56,870 nucleotides of DNA from Ga0074130 sp035565355. Lineage in GTDB: Bacteria > Pseudomonadota > Gammaproteobacteria > Burkholderiales > Rhodocyclaceae. The position numbers were made by a program, and so were the translations under genes. Positions 1 to 8,477 of this stretch are shown one piece after another. The stretch spans positions 1 through 56,870 of the forward strand of contig DATMSM010000003.1 in the NCBI GenBank assembly GCA_035565355.1, in the 5' to 3' direction. The notes beneath the pieces are model-generated. The model saw only the letters and a list, made by a program, of their open reading frames with translations. It ran no database searches and was not told the origin of the DNA. Positions within the stretch are counted from its first letter, which is position 1, and every line of letters begins with the position of its first letter.

Positions 1-305
1 GGGGCTGCGGCGGGCGCTGCACCAGTGGCGGCCTTCTTCGGCGCAGCCGCTGTCTTGCCGGCTGCCGCCTCGGTATCGATATGCGCGATCACCTCGCCCG
101 AGGTCACGGTCGCGCCGTTTTCCTTGAGCAGCTTGACCAGCACGCCATCACCGGGCGCCGGCAGTTCAAGCACGACCTTGTCGGTCTCGATGTCGATCAG
201 GTTTTCATCGCGCGCCACCGGCTCGCCCGGCTGCTTGTGCCAGCTCACCAAGGTGGCCTCGGCCACCGATTCGGACAACTGCGGCACTTTCACTTCGATC
301 AGCAT
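1..305 (-). CDS. sucB: Dihydrolipoamide succinyltransferase (E2 of 2-oxoglutarate dehydrogenase), N-terminal part
   Basis: Only the first 101 codons are present; the rest lies beyond the left edge. The translation begins MLIEVKVPQLSESVAEATLV and continues through a lipoyl domain with the expected ETDKVVLELPAP segment, whose lysine (about residue 43) carries the lipoyl group. After the domain comes an Ala/Pro/Lys-rich stretch typical of the flexible linker in E2 proteins. The enzyme transfers the succinyl group to CoA in the cytosolic 2-oxoglutarate dehydrogenase complex. It follows sucA on the same strand after a 55-base gap, which is the usual order, so co-transcription is likely. Identification is firm; completeness cannot be judged. 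Confidence 0.93.
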   Translation of the reverse strand, partial: MLIEVKVPQLSESVAEATLVSWHKQPGEPVARDENLIDIETDKVVLELPAPGDGVLVKLLKENGATVTSGEVIAHIDTEAAAGKTAAAPKKAATGAAPAAA

Positions 306-360
306 GTCTTTTCTCCGTCAACCTGTTTGCCTGCACTCACTGTTGGGACACTGTCCATCT

Positions 361-3204
361 TCACATCGTTCGTTCCAGCGGCCCGAAAGCCCCTTCGATG
401 ACCGCCTTCTGCTGCGCATGATGTTTGGCGTAATAGCCCACCGCCGGCGAAGCCGAGGCGGGTCGCGCAACGAGGAAGAGCTCCTGCCCGCTGGTGACGG
501 TGCGCGCAATGTGATAGCGCGAAGCCAGCCAGTACCAGGCCCCCTGATTGCGCGGCTCTTCCTGACACCAGACGATTTCGGTGGCCTGCGGCCACTTCAT
601 CAGCTCGGCCTGGATCGCATCGTTGGGGAAGGGGTAAAGCTGTTCGATACGGACGATCGCGGTGTTCTCTATCTTCTGCTCGCGACGGTGCGCCAACAAC
701 TCGTAGTAGACCTTGCCCGAACAGAACACCACGCGCGTCACCTTCTTTGCGTCCAGCGCGTCGCTCTCGCCGATCACGGTGCGGAACTGGCCGTTGGCCA
801 GCTCTTCCAGGCTGGAAACGGCTTCCTTGTGACGCAGCAGCGACTTGGGCGTGATGATGATGAGCGGCTTCCTCAGCTTGCGCAGCATCTGGCGGCGCAG
901 CAGGTGGAAAATCTGCGCCGGCGTCGAAGGCACACAGACTTGCCAGTTCATTTCCGCGCACAAGCTCATATAGCGCTCGATACGCGCCGAGGAATGCTCC
1001 GGCCCCTGCCCTTCGTAGCCGTGCGGCAGCATCAGGGTGAGGCCGGACAAGCGGCCCCACTTGGCTTCGCCCGAGGAGATGAACTGGTCGATGACAACCT
1101 GGGCGCCATTCGCGAAATCGCCGAACTGCGCTTCCCAGATCGTCAGTTCGCTGGGCGAGGCGGTCGAATAGCCGTACTCGAAGGCCAGCACCGCCTCTTC
1201 CGAGAGCACCGAATCGATCACGATGAAAGGGGCCTGCTTGGCATCGATGTGCTGCAGCGGAGTGTAGCTGCCTATATCCCACTTCTCGCGATTCTGATCA
1301 TGCAGGGTCGCGTGGCGATGGAAGAAGGTGCCGCGCCCGACATCCTCGCCCGACAGGCGCACGCCGTAGCCCTGCATCAGCAGCGTGGCATAGGCCAGGT
1401 TCTCGCCCATGCCCCAGTCCAATGGCAGCTTGCCATCGCCCATCAGGCGGCGGTCGTCGATGACCTTCTGCACGCGCGGGTGCAGGGTGAAATCCTCGGG
1501 GATGCTGGTCAATGCCTGCGCCATGCGCTGCAGCTCGGGCAGCGGCACCGCGCTCTTGCATTCATCGGTGTACTTCTGGCCGACAAACGGCGTCCAGTCG
1601 ATCGCCAACGTGACCGGATGATTGGTCAGTACCGGGTTGTAGAGCAGCTCGCCACGATCCAGGGCGGCGCGATAATCCTTGATGACCTGCTCCGGCTCGC
1701 CTTCTGCACAAACACCCTGACCGAGCAGCTTGTCCGCGTAAAGCTGGCGCGTGCCCGGGTGGGCCTGGATGCGCTTGTACATCAGGGGCTGAGTCACCAT
1801 GGGCTCGTCCTGCTCGTTATGGCCGAGCTTACGGAAGCAGACCAGGTCGATCACCACATCGGTGTTGAACTCCTGCCTGAACTCCATTGCCACCTGCGTC
1901 ACATAGGCAACTGCCTCGGGGTCGTCGCCATTCACATGGAAGATCGGCGCCTCGATCATCTTGAAGATATCGGTGCAATAGGTCGAGGAACGGTAGTCGC
2001 GAGGATCGGAGGTGGTGAAGCCGATCTGGTTGTTCACAATGATGTGCACGGTGCCGCCGACACCGTAGCCACGCGTCTTGGAGAAGTTCAAGGTTTCCTG
2101 ATTGACACCCTGCCCGGCCACGGCCGCATCACCGTGCAGCAGCACCGGCAGCACATTGTCGCCGGTCTTATCGCCGCGGCGGCGCTGGCGCGCATAGACC
2201 GAGCCCTCGACCACCGGATTGACGATTTCCAGATGCGAAGGGTTGAAGGCCAGCGAAAGATGGACCGGACCGCCAATGGTGGCAATGTTCGACGAGAAGC
2301 CCATGTGGTACTTCACGTCGCCCGAGGTCAGGTCTTCGGCGTGCTTGCCTTCGAATTCCGAGAACAACTCCTTGGGTGCCTTGCCCAGGGTGTTGACGAG
2401 GACGTTAAGGCGGCCGCGGTGGGCCATGCCGACGACGATCTCCTGCACGCCCAGTTGGCCGGCCGTCTGGATCAGCTCGTCCAGCGCGAGGATGGTGGAC
2501 TCGCTACCCTCCAGCGAGAAGCGCTTCTGGCCGACGTACTTGGTATGCAGGTAGCGCTCCAGGGTTTCCGCGGCCGTCAGCCGCTCCAGGAAATGCCGCT
2601 TGCGCTCGGGCGTGTAGGTCGGCGTCGAACGGATCGGTTCGAAGCGCGCCTGCAGCCAACGCTTCTGCGTCACGTCCGAGATATACATGTACTCGAGCCC
2701 GATGCTGCCGCAATAGGTCTGACGCAGGCCGTCGATGATCTCGCGCAGCGTCGCGTTCTCGCTCACGCCGGCGAAGGAGCCGGCGCTGAAATTGTGGCTG
2801 AGGTCGGCCTCGGTAAAGCCGTAGAAGGACGGCTCGAGTTCGGCGATATTCGGGCGCTCGGCGCGCTTCAGGGGGTCGATCTGCGCCCAGCGATTGCCGA
2901 GAAAGCGATAGGCCGACACCAGCCGGAACACGCCGTGCTGCTTGCCATCCTCGGCAATGCCGGGGCGCGGCTGGCTGTGCAGTTCGCCCTCTCGCGCACG
3001 CTGCGCGAAGGAGGCGACGATGGGGGCATGCGGCACATCCGGGCCGGTGTAGCTGCCGGCACCCGGCAGGCTGGCCAGCTTGTCGAAATAGTCGCGCCAG
3101 GCCGGATCGATCGCCGCCGGATTGACGAGATAGGCCTCATACAGCTCCTCGATGAACGGCGCATTGGCGCCGAAAAGGTAGGAGTTGGAAAGCATCTGCA
3201 ACAT
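361..3204 (-). CDS. sucA: 2-oxoglutarate dehydrogenase E1 component
   Basis: This 947-residue protein matches the usual length of the thiamine-diphosphate-dependent E1 subunit (about 930-950). Recognisable blocks are the N-terminal E2-contact segment (NSYLFGANAPFIEELYEAYL), the HGDAAVAGQGVNQETLN active-site region, NNQIGFTTSDPRDYRSS, and LVCFRKLGHNEQDEPMVTQP. It decarboxylates 2-oxoglutarate and passes the succinyl group to the SucB lipoyl arm. The start at 3204 is preceded by a good ribosome site (GAGGGGA). It lies between gltA and sucB on the same strand. Very long open frames on the opposite strand are shadows of its codon bias. No lost catalytic block was seen. Confidence 0.97.
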   Translation of the reverse strand: MLQMLSNSYLFGANAPFIEELYEAYLVNPAAIDPAWRDYFDKLASLPGAGSYTGPDVPHAPIVASFAQRAREGELHSQPRPGIAEDGKQHGVFRLVSAYRFLGNRWAQIDPLKRAERPNIAELEPSFYGFTEADLSHNFSAGSFAGVSENATLREIIDGLRQTYCGSIGLEYMYISDVTQKRWLQARFEPIRSTPTYTPERKRHFLERLTAAETLERYLHTKYVGQKRFSLEGSESTILALDELIQTAGQLGVQEIVVGMAHRGRLNVLVNTLGKAPKELFSEFEGKHAEDLTSGDVKYHMGFSSNIATIGGPVHLSLAFNPSHLEIVNPVVEGSVYARQRRRGDKTGDNVLPVLLHGDAAVAGQGVNQETLNFSKTRGYGVGGTVHIIVNNQIGFTTSDPRDYRSSTYCTDIFKMIEAPIFHVNGDDPEAVAYVTQVAMEFRQEFNTDVVIDLVCFRKLGHNEQDEPMVTQPLMYKRIQAHPGTRQLYADKLLGQGVCAEGEPEQVIKDYRAALDRGELLYNPVLTNHPVTLAIDWTPFVGQKYTDECKSAVPLPELQRMAQALTSIPEDFTLHPRVQKVIDDRRLMGDGKLPLDWGMGENLAYATLLMQGYGVRLSGEDVGRGTFFHRHATLHDQNREKWDIGSYTPLQHIDAKQAPFIVIDSVLSEEAVLAFEYGYSTASPSELTIWEAQFGDFANGAQVVIDQFISSGEAKWGRLSGLTLMLPHGYEGQGPEHSSARIERYMSLCAEMNWQVCVPSTPAQIFHLLRRQMLRKLRKPLIIITPKSLLRHKEAVSSLEELANGQFRTVIGESDALDAKKVTRVVFCSGKVYYELLAHRREQKIENTAIVRIEQLYPFPNDAIQAELMKWPQATEIVWCQEEPRNQGAWYWLASRYHIARTVTSGQELFLVARPASASPAVGYYAKHHAQQKAVIEGAFGPLERTM

Positions 3205-3243
3205 GGTGTCCCCTCATTTCCGCAAAGCACACAGCACCTGCAT

Positions 3244-3295
3244 GGCATTGCAATCCGGCAATGCCCAAACGACAAGGGGCGATCACTCGCCCCTT
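3244..3295. other. Two tandem hairpins between gltA and sucA
   Basis: The 95-base spacer holds two clean inverted repeats: GGCATTGC/GCAATGCC (3244-3251 and 3258-3265) and AAGGGGCG/CGCCCCTT (3274-3281 and 3288-3295, 6-base loop). Read on the minus strand the second stem lies just past the gltA stop but is not followed by a run of U. They may form a partial terminator, a processing site or an mRNA-stabilising structure. Function is inferred only. Confidence 0.5.
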
Positions 3296-3299
3296 CGTG

Positions 3300-4586
3300 T
3301 TACCTCACATCCGGCACATTCCGGCGGGCGGCGCCGATGTACAGCTGACGCGGGCGACCAATCTTGTATTCCGGATCGGTCAGCATTTCCTCCCACTGCG
3401 TCATCCAGCCGACGGTGCGGGCCAGCGAGAAGATGCAGGTGAACATTGAGGTCGGGATGCCCAGCGCGCGCTGAACGATGCCCGAGTAGAAATCGACATT
3501 CGGATACAGCTTGCGCTCGACGAAGAAATCGTCCTCCAGGGCGATGCGCTCCAGCTCGCGGGCCAGCTTGAACAGGGGGTCGTTACCCAGGCCCAGTTCA
3601 TGCAGCACATCGGCGCATATCTTGCTCATGAGCTTGGCGCGCGGGTCGAAGTTCTTATAGACGCGATGGCCAAAGCCCATCAGGCGGAAAGGATCGTCCT
3701 TGTCTTTGGCGCGAGCGATGTATTCACCCACGCGCGAGACGTCGCCGATCTGCTCCAGCATGTTGAGGCAGGCCTCGTTGGCGCCGCCATGTGCCGGGCC
3801 CCACAGGCAGGCGATGCCGGCCGAGATGCAGGCGAAGGGATTGGCACCGGAGGAGCCGGCCAGGCGCACGGTCGAGGTCGAGGCGTTCTGCTCGTGATCG
3901 GCATGCAGCGTGAAGATGGTGTCGAGCGCATGCACCAGCACCGGGTTGGGCTGGTAGGTCTCGCACGGCGTGCCGAACATCATGTGCATGAAGTTGGCGG
4001 TGTAGTCGAGATCGTTGCGCGGATACATGAAAGGCTGGCCGGCGTTGTACTTGTAGGCCATGGCCACGATGGTCGGCATCTTGGCGACGATGCGATTGAA
4101 GTTGATGCTGCGATGCTCGGCATCCGAGTTGTCCATGGCTTCATGGTAGAAGGCCGACAAGGCGCCGACCACGCCGACCATGACGGCCATGGGATGGGCA
4201 TCACGGCGGAAGCCTAGGAAGAACTTGACCAGTTGCTCATGCACCATGGTGTGTGACTTGATGGTGCTCTCGAACTTGCTCTTCTGCTCCACATTCGGCA
4301 GCTCGCCGTTCTTCAGCAGATAAGCGACTTCGAGGAAGTTGCACTTCTCCGCCAGTTGCTCGATCGGATAGCCGCGATAGAGCAGCTCGCCCTTGTCGCC
4401 GTCGATATAGGTAATGCTGGACTGACAGCTGGCCGTCGAGAGGAAACCCGAGTCATAGGTATACACGCCCGCCTTGGCGCCAAGGGTGCGAATGTCGATG
4501 ACATCGTTACCGTGCGTTCCTGTCATGAGCGGGAATTCATGCTCCTTCCCGTCCAGTTTGAACGTCACGTTGCGGTTGGTTGTCAT
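3300..4586 (-). CDS. gltA: Citrate synthase (type II)
   Basis: A 428-residue citrate synthase that condenses oxaloacetate and acetyl-CoA. The frame is open for 19 codons further upstream, but the start at 4586 (MTTNRNVTFKLDGKEHEFPL) matches the family's N-terminus. Visible family blocks include HADHEQNASTSTVRLAGSSG, the GPAHGGANEACL segment with a catalytic histidine, and MGFGHRVYKNFDPRAK. The length fits the hexameric, NADH-sensitive type of Gram-negative bacteria. It lies 125 bases after sdhE on the same strand; two hairpins in that gap leave open whether it has its own promoter. Confidence 0.97.
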   Translation of the reverse strand: MTTNRNVTFKLDGKEHEFPLMTGTHGNDVIDIRTLGAKAGVYTYDSGFLSTASCQSSITYIDGDKGELLYRGYPIEQLAEKCNFLEVAYLLKNGELPNVEQKSKFESTIKSHTMVHEQLVKFFLGFRRDAHPMAVMVGVVGALSAFYHEAMDNSDAEHRSINFNRIVAKMPTIVAMAYKYNAGQPFMYPRNDLDYTANFMHMMFGTPCETYQPNPVLVHALDTIFTLHADHEQNASTSTVRLAGSSGANPFACISAGIACLWGPAHGGANEACLNMLEQIGDVSRVGEYIARAKDKDDPFRLMGFGHRVYKNFDPRAKLMSKICADVLHELGLGNDPLFKLARELERIALEDDFFVERKLYPNVDFYSGIVQRALGIPTSMFTCIFSLARTVGWMTQWEEMLTDPEYKIGRPRQLYIGAARRNVPDVR

Positions 4587-4626
4587 ATACAGCTTCCTTT
4601 CCGTCCGATTCAATTCTTTATCCCGG

Positions 4627-4657
4627 GGTCTGACGCAGACCACGGAGCGAAACGCTC
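4627..4657. other. Two tandem hairpins between sdhE and gltA
   Basis: GGTCTG-ACG-CAGACC (4627-4641) lies next to GAGCG-AAA-CGCTC (4645-4657). Both fold on either strand. The arrangement echoes the paired hairpins in the next spacer (3244-3295). No U-run follows on the minus strand, so a classical terminator is unlikely; a segmental mRNA-stability role is possible. Confidence 0.45.
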
Positions 4658-4711
4658 GATTCTAACAGGGCCGTATCGCCGCCTCCCGGCTGCCGTTCAG
4701 CCCGAAACCCT

Positions 4712-4975
4712 TCACAAGCTGCGCAAATGCGCAAGAAACCTCGTATCGCTTTCGCACATTCCCGATATTTCTTCACGGCCGCTGACCAGGTCCCACAGCG
4801 GATGATCCTCCAGCGCGAGCAGCCGTTCCATGCTGCGCGCCGCGTCTTCAGACAGCGGCTGGCCGCCCTGTGCCGCCCAGAAACGCGACAGCACGATGTC
4901 GAGCTCAAGCAGTGCGCGGCGACAATGCCAGCGCAGCCTGTCATCGCGAATACGCTCCTGCTCGGTCATATCCAT
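4712..4975 (-). CDS. sdhE: FAD assembly factor SdhE (succinate dehydrogenase assembly factor 2 family)
   Basis: A small 87-residue acidic protein starting MDMTEQERIRDDRLRWHCRR. Family members promote covalent attachment of FAD to SdhA. The C-R-R-x-L-L-E-L-D block and a downstream LLALEDHPLWDLVSG segment match the family. The start codon shares its A with the sdhB stop (TGATG), so the two are translationally coupled; the frame is open further upstream inside sdhB but that part has no family likeness. Odd point: the family's RGxxE motif reads R-A-L-L-E here, so the glycine is replaced by alanine. An alternative start two codons downstream is possible. Confidence 0.9.
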   Translation of the reverse strand: MDMTEQERIRDDRLRWHCRRALLELDIVLSRFWAAQGGQPLSEDAARSMERLLALEDHPLWDLVSGREEISGMCESDTRFLAHLRSL

Positions 4976-5685
4976 CACACCGCCCGCCGCATCATCATCG
5001 CCTTGATCTTGCCAATCGCCTTGGTCGGATTCAGGCCCTTGGGGCAGGCATCGACGCAATTCATGATGGTGTGGCAACGAAACAGGCGGTAGGGATCTTC
5101 AAGATTGTCGAGCCGCTCATTGGTCGCCTGGTCGCGGGTATCGGCGATGAAACGGTAGGCCGCCAGCAGGCCGGCCGGGCCGACGAATTTGTCCGGATTC
5201 CACCAGAAGGAGGGACAGGCGGTCGAACAGCAGGCGCACAGAATGCACTCGTAGAGGCCGTCGAGTTCGTCGCGGTCCTCCGGCGACTGCAGGCGCTCGC
5301 GCTCCGGCAGTGGGTCGTGGTTGACCAGGTAAGGCTTGATCGAATGGTATTGCGCAAAGAACTGCGTCATATCCACGATCAGGTCGCGAATCACCGGCAG
5401 GCCCGGCAGTGGCCGCAGCACGATGGGCTGCTTGAGGCTCTCGATATCGGTCAGACAGGCCAGGCCGTTCTTGCCGTTGATATTCATCGCATCGGAGCCG
5501 CACACGCCTTCGCGACAGGAGCGGCGGAAGGAGATGCTGTCGTCCTTGGCCTTCAGCTTGACGATGACGTCGAGCAGCTTGTGATCGGTCTCCTCAATCT
5601 CCAGCGAAATATCCTGCATCCACGGCTTGGCGTCCTTGTCGGGATCGTAGCGGTAGATGCGGAATTGAACGGTGCGGGTGGTCAT
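4975..5685 (-). CDS. sdhB: Succinate dehydrogenase iron-sulfur subunit
   Basis: A 236-residue protein carrying the three iron-sulfur centres that pass electrons from the SdhA flavin to quinone. The [2Fe-2S] ligands are Cys57, Cys62, Asp65 and Cys77 (CREGVCGSDAMNINGKNGLAC spans them; the Asp ligand is as in E. coli). The C-terminal ferredoxin-type part has ECILCACCSTACPSFWWN and CHTIMNCVDACPKGLNP. The start at 5685 follows GGAG at suitable distance; the frame is open 17 codons upstream without family likeness. It is separated from sdhA by 129 bases that contain an interspersed hairpin repeat, unusual for this otherwise tightly packed operon. Confidence 0.97.
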   Translation of the reverse strand: MTTRTVQFRIYRYDPDKDAKPWMQDISLEIEETDHKLLDVIVKLKAKDDSISFRRSCREGVCGSDAMNINGKNGLACLTDIESLKQPIVLRPLPGLPVIRDLIVDMTQFFAQYHSIKPYLVNHDPLPERERLQSPEDRDELDGLYECILCACCSTACPSFWWNPDKFVGPAGLLAAYRFIADTRDQATNERLDNLEDPYRLFRCHTIMNCVDACPKGLNPTKAIGKIKAMMMRRAV

Positions 5686-5725
5686 GACACCATCTCCTTT
5701 GAAGCAACCCAGACAATAAAAGTTT

Positions 5726-5791
5726 GGAGCGGGCAAAGCCCGCGAACCAAAGTCACACCCCTTTCGTGGAAAGGGGGGCCGGGGGGGATAG
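5726..5791 (+). repeat. Bipartite hairpin repeat, copy 1 (between sdhA and sdhB)
   Basis: The element has a first hairpin with core AGCGGGCAAAGCCCGCGAA, a short spacer containing AGTCAC, a second hairpin CCCCTTTC-GTG-GAAAGGGG (5758-5776) and a purine-rich tail ending GGGGGGATAG. The first 23 bases are identical to copy 2 at 39481, and the AGTCAC spacer is shared with copy 3 at 54871-54931. It resembles REP-type palindromic elements in design. It lies inside the sdh operon. Confidence 0.7.
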
Positions 5792-5814
5792 TCTTTGTAT
5801 TCATAGGGCTTACT

Positions 5815-7608
5815 TTAGTAAGCCCGCTTCTTCGGCGGAATCGACTCCACCGTCAGCGGTTCCATATGCACCGGCTTGTAGTCGAGGCGATTGCCTTCCG
5901 AATACCAGAGCGTGTGCTTGAGCCAATCCTGGTCGTTGCGGCCGTCCGGATGCTCGGGCGTATCCGGCGCGTCGTCGCGCACATGCGAGCCGCGCGATTC
6001 CTTGCGCGCCGCGGCGCCGACCATGGTGGCCTTGGCCACCTCGATCAGGTTGTCCAGTTCCAGTGCCTCGATGCGCGCCGTGTTGAAAACGCGCGACTTG
6101 TCCTTGATCTGGGTGCGCTTGACCTGCTCGGCCACCGCCATGATTTCATGCACGCCCTCCTCCAGCAGGTCCTTGAAGCGGAACACGCCGGCATGCTTCT
6201 GCATCACACGCTGCAGCGCCAAGCGCGTCTCGTGCACATCACTGCCGTCCTTCTGGTTTTCCAGCCTATCCAGGCGTGCCAGGGTCTTGTCGATGGCCTC
6301 TTTGGGCAAAGGCTTGTGCTCACGCCGACCCATGCGCAGATCGTTGATCGCCGTCTCGCCGGCCGACTTGCCGAACACCAGCAACTCCAGCAGCGAATTG
6401 GTGCCGAGGCGATTGGCGCCGTGCACCGAGGAACAGGAACACTCGCCGGCCGCGTAGAAGCCGGGCACCACCACATCCGGGTTGCCGCTGCGCGGCGCCA
6501 CCACCTGGCCACGGTAATTGATCGGAATGCCGCCCATCTGGAAGTGACAGGTCGGCACCACCGGAATCGGCGCGAGAATGGGGTCCACACCGGCAAAACG
6601 GATCGAGATCTCGCGTATGCCCGGCAGGCGTTTCATGATGACTTCGGGCTGCAAATGCGTGATGTCGAGCAGGACGAAATCCTTGTTCGGACCGCAACCG
6701 CGCCCTTCGTTGATCTCGGTAACCATGGCGCGCGAAACCACATCGCGCGAGGCCAGATCCTTGGCGTTCGGCGCGTAGCGCTCCATGAAACGTTCGCCGC
6801 TGCTGTTGCGCAGAATTCCGCCTTCGCCGCGCACGCCTTCGGTAATCAGCACGCCGGCGCCGGCCACGCCGGTCGGATGGAACTGCCAGAACTCCATGTC
6901 CTCAAGCGGGATGCCGGCGCGCGCCGCCATGCCTAGGCCGTCGCCGGTATTGATGAAGGCATTGGTGGAGGAGTGGTAGATACGCCCGGCACCGCCGGTG
7001 GCGAAGATGGTGGCGCGGGCATGGAAGGCAACCACATCGCCGGTTTCCATTTCCAGCGCGGTCACACCCAGCACGTCGCCATCCGCATCGCGGATCAGGT
7101 CCAGCGCCATCCATTCGGTGAAGAAGTGCGTGTTGACCTTGAGGTTGCGCTGGTAGAGCGCATGCAGCATGGCATGACCGGTGCGATCGGCCGCGGCACA
7201 GGAGCGCGCCACCGGCTTTTCACCGAAGTTGGACATGTGTCCGCCGAAAGGGCGCTGATAGATGCGGCCGTTGTCGAGGCGGTCGAAGGGCATGCCGTAG
7301 TGCTCGAGCTCGATCACCACCTCATTGGCCTTGCGGCACATGAACTCGATCGCGTCCTGATCACCAAGCCAGTCCGAACCCTTGACGGTGTCGTACATAT
7401 GCCAGTGCCAGTGGTCTTCCTCGGAGTTGCCGAGCGAGGCGGCGACACCGCCCTGTGCCGCAACGGTATGCGAGCGCGTCGGGAAGACCTTGGAGATGAC
7501 CGCCGTGCGCAGGCCGGCTTCCGACAACTGGATGGCCGCGCGCAGGCCGGCGCCGCCGGCGCCGACAATGACCGCATCGAATTTGCGTACGGATACCGAT
7601 GCCGCCAT
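5815..7608 (-). CDS. sdhA: Succinate dehydrogenase flavoprotein subunit
   Basis: A 597-residue flavoprotein that oxidises succinate to fumarate on the inner face of the membrane. The FAD-binding GAGGAGLRAAIQL block is at residues 16-28, and the covalently flavinylated histidine is His47 in TRSHTVAAQGG. Further family blocks are HPTGVAGAGVLITEGVRGEGG and ANRLGTNSLLELLVFG. A GTG five codons upstream (7623) could start translation, but the ATG at 7608 lies two bases after the sdhD stop and gives the normal N-terminus MAASVSVRKFDAVIVG. Length agrees with the E. coli protein (588). Confidence 0.97.
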   Translation of the reverse strand: MAASVSVRKFDAVIVGAGGAGLRAAIQLSEAGLRTAVISKVFPTRSHTVAAQGGVAASLGNSEEDHWHWHMYDTVKGSDWLGDQDAIEFMCRKANEVVIELEHYGMPFDRLDNGRIYQRPFGGHMSNFGEKPVARSCAAADRTGHAMLHALYQRNLKVNTHFFTEWMALDLIRDADGDVLGVTALEMETGDVVAFHARATIFATGGAGRIYHSSTNAFINTGDGLGMAARAGIPLEDMEFWQFHPTGVAGAGVLITEGVRGEGGILRNSSGERFMERYAPNAKDLASRDVVSRAMVTEINEGRGCGPNKDFVLLDITHLQPEVIMKRLPGIREISIRFAGVDPILAPIPVVPTCHFQMGGIPINYRGQVVAPRSGNPDVVVPGFYAAGECSCSSVHGANRLGTNSLLELLVFGKSAGETAINDLRMGRREHKPLPKEAIDKTLARLDRLENQKDGSDVHETRLALQRVMQKHAGVFRFKDLLEEGVHEIMAVAEQVKRTQIKDKSRVFNTARIEALELDNLIEVAKATMVGAAARKESRGSHVRDDAPDTPEHPDGRNDQDWLKHTLWYSEGNRLDYKPVHMEPLTVESIPPKKRAY

Positions 7609-7610
7609 GT

Positions 7611-7952
7611 TCAAAGTCTCCACAGAATTTCAAGGCACCAGTCGGCATAGCCGAGCAGCGCCAACACCGTCAGGGAATGCAGGGCCAGGCGCACCCAGAC
7701 CGGCTTCACATAGTCCATCCAGATATCACGTATGCCGATCCAGGCGTGATAGCAGAGGCATACCGCGAACAGGAAGCTGAGGAACTGCATCAGCCCGAGG
7801 GAAAAAAACGCATGCCAGCGTTCGTACGAAGACGCCACCCCGCACAGCAGAGCCACCATGATGATCAGGGTGTAGATGGCCATGACCACGGCCGTGATGC
7901 GCTGCACGATCCAGTCGCTGAGGCCGTAATGGGCGCCGGTAGTGGTACGCAT
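7611..7952 (-). CDS. sdhD: Succinate dehydrogenase membrane anchor subunit
   Basis: A 113-residue protein with three hydrophobic membrane segments (about 19-38, 50-70 and 89-108). The pattern CYHAWIGIRDIWMDYVKP is the conserved end of the second helix in SdhD, near the quinone and haem sites. It starts one base after the sdhC stop and ends two bases before the sdhA start. With SdhC it forms the membrane anchor and quinone site of complex II. Confidence 0.94.
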   Translation of the reverse strand: MRTTTGAHYGLSDWIVQRITAVVMAIYTLIIMVALLCGVASSYERWHAFFSLGLMQFLSFLFAVCLCYHAWIGIRDIWMDYVKPVWVRLALHSLTVLALLGYADWCLEILWRL

Positions 7953-7953
7953 C

Positions 7954-8364
7954 TCAGAACACCTCCAGCAGTTTGGCAGCCAGCAGCGCGGTCAGGCCGA
8001 GGCTGATCGCCAGCACGGCGACGGCGGATCGGCGCGCCCCCACCTTGTCCAGGCCGATATGCATATCGAGCAGCAGGAAGCGGATGCCCGCGCAGAAATG
8101 GTGCAGATAGGCCCAGGCCAGACCGAACAGCGGAATGCCTATCATCGGTTGCAGCATCAATTGCCCGGCGCGCTCGAAGCCGGCAGGAGATTCCAGGGAA
8201 AGACCGAACATGGCAATCAGCGCCGGCAGGGCCAGAAACAGCAGCGCCCCGCTGATGCGATGCAGGATGGAAACGATGGCCGCCAGCGGCTGACGGATCG
8301 CCAGCAGATCCAGAAACTTGGGCCGGGAACGACGAATCGGCTGATTGCTAGGCGACGCGGCCAT
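7954..8364 (-). CDS. sdhC: Succinate dehydrogenase cytochrome b556 subunit
   Basis: A 136-residue membrane protein with three helices. The SILHRISG block (residues 32-39) and HHFCAGIRFLLLDMH are the signature elements; the second contains the haem b histidine by family comparison. It is the first gene of the sdh-gltA-suc block. Its start follows GAGAGGGAAAG. The 113-base gap to the upstream GntR gene on the same strand may hold a promoter, though no clear -35/-10 pair was found there. Confidence 0.94.
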   Translation of the reverse strand: MAASPSNQPIRRSRPKFLDLLAIRQPLAAIVSILHRISGALLFLALPALIAMFGLSLESPAGFERAGQLMLQPMIGIPLFGLAWAYLHHFCAGIRFLLLDMHIGLDKVGARRSAVAVLAISLGLTALLAAKLLEVF

Positions 8365-8477
8365 GCACTTTCCCTCTCGCTACATGGATATGAAGCTGCC
8401 TCCCTGCGCCGCCGCACCGCCCGCCCTGAGATGAGTCAGGCGAAAGGATGCGGGGAAGGAAGCTGCACTTGCGCATT

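Noticed and set aside
25..3348. A plus-strand open frame of over 1100 codons opposite sucA
   Set aside because: It is antisense to a clear sucA gene; the translation is Arg/His/Leu-rich without any domain and reflects GC-rich codon bias.
4870..6936. A plus-strand frame of nearly 690 codons opposite sdhB and sdhA
   Set aside because: Shadow of sdhB/sdhA; no ribosome site, no family motif.
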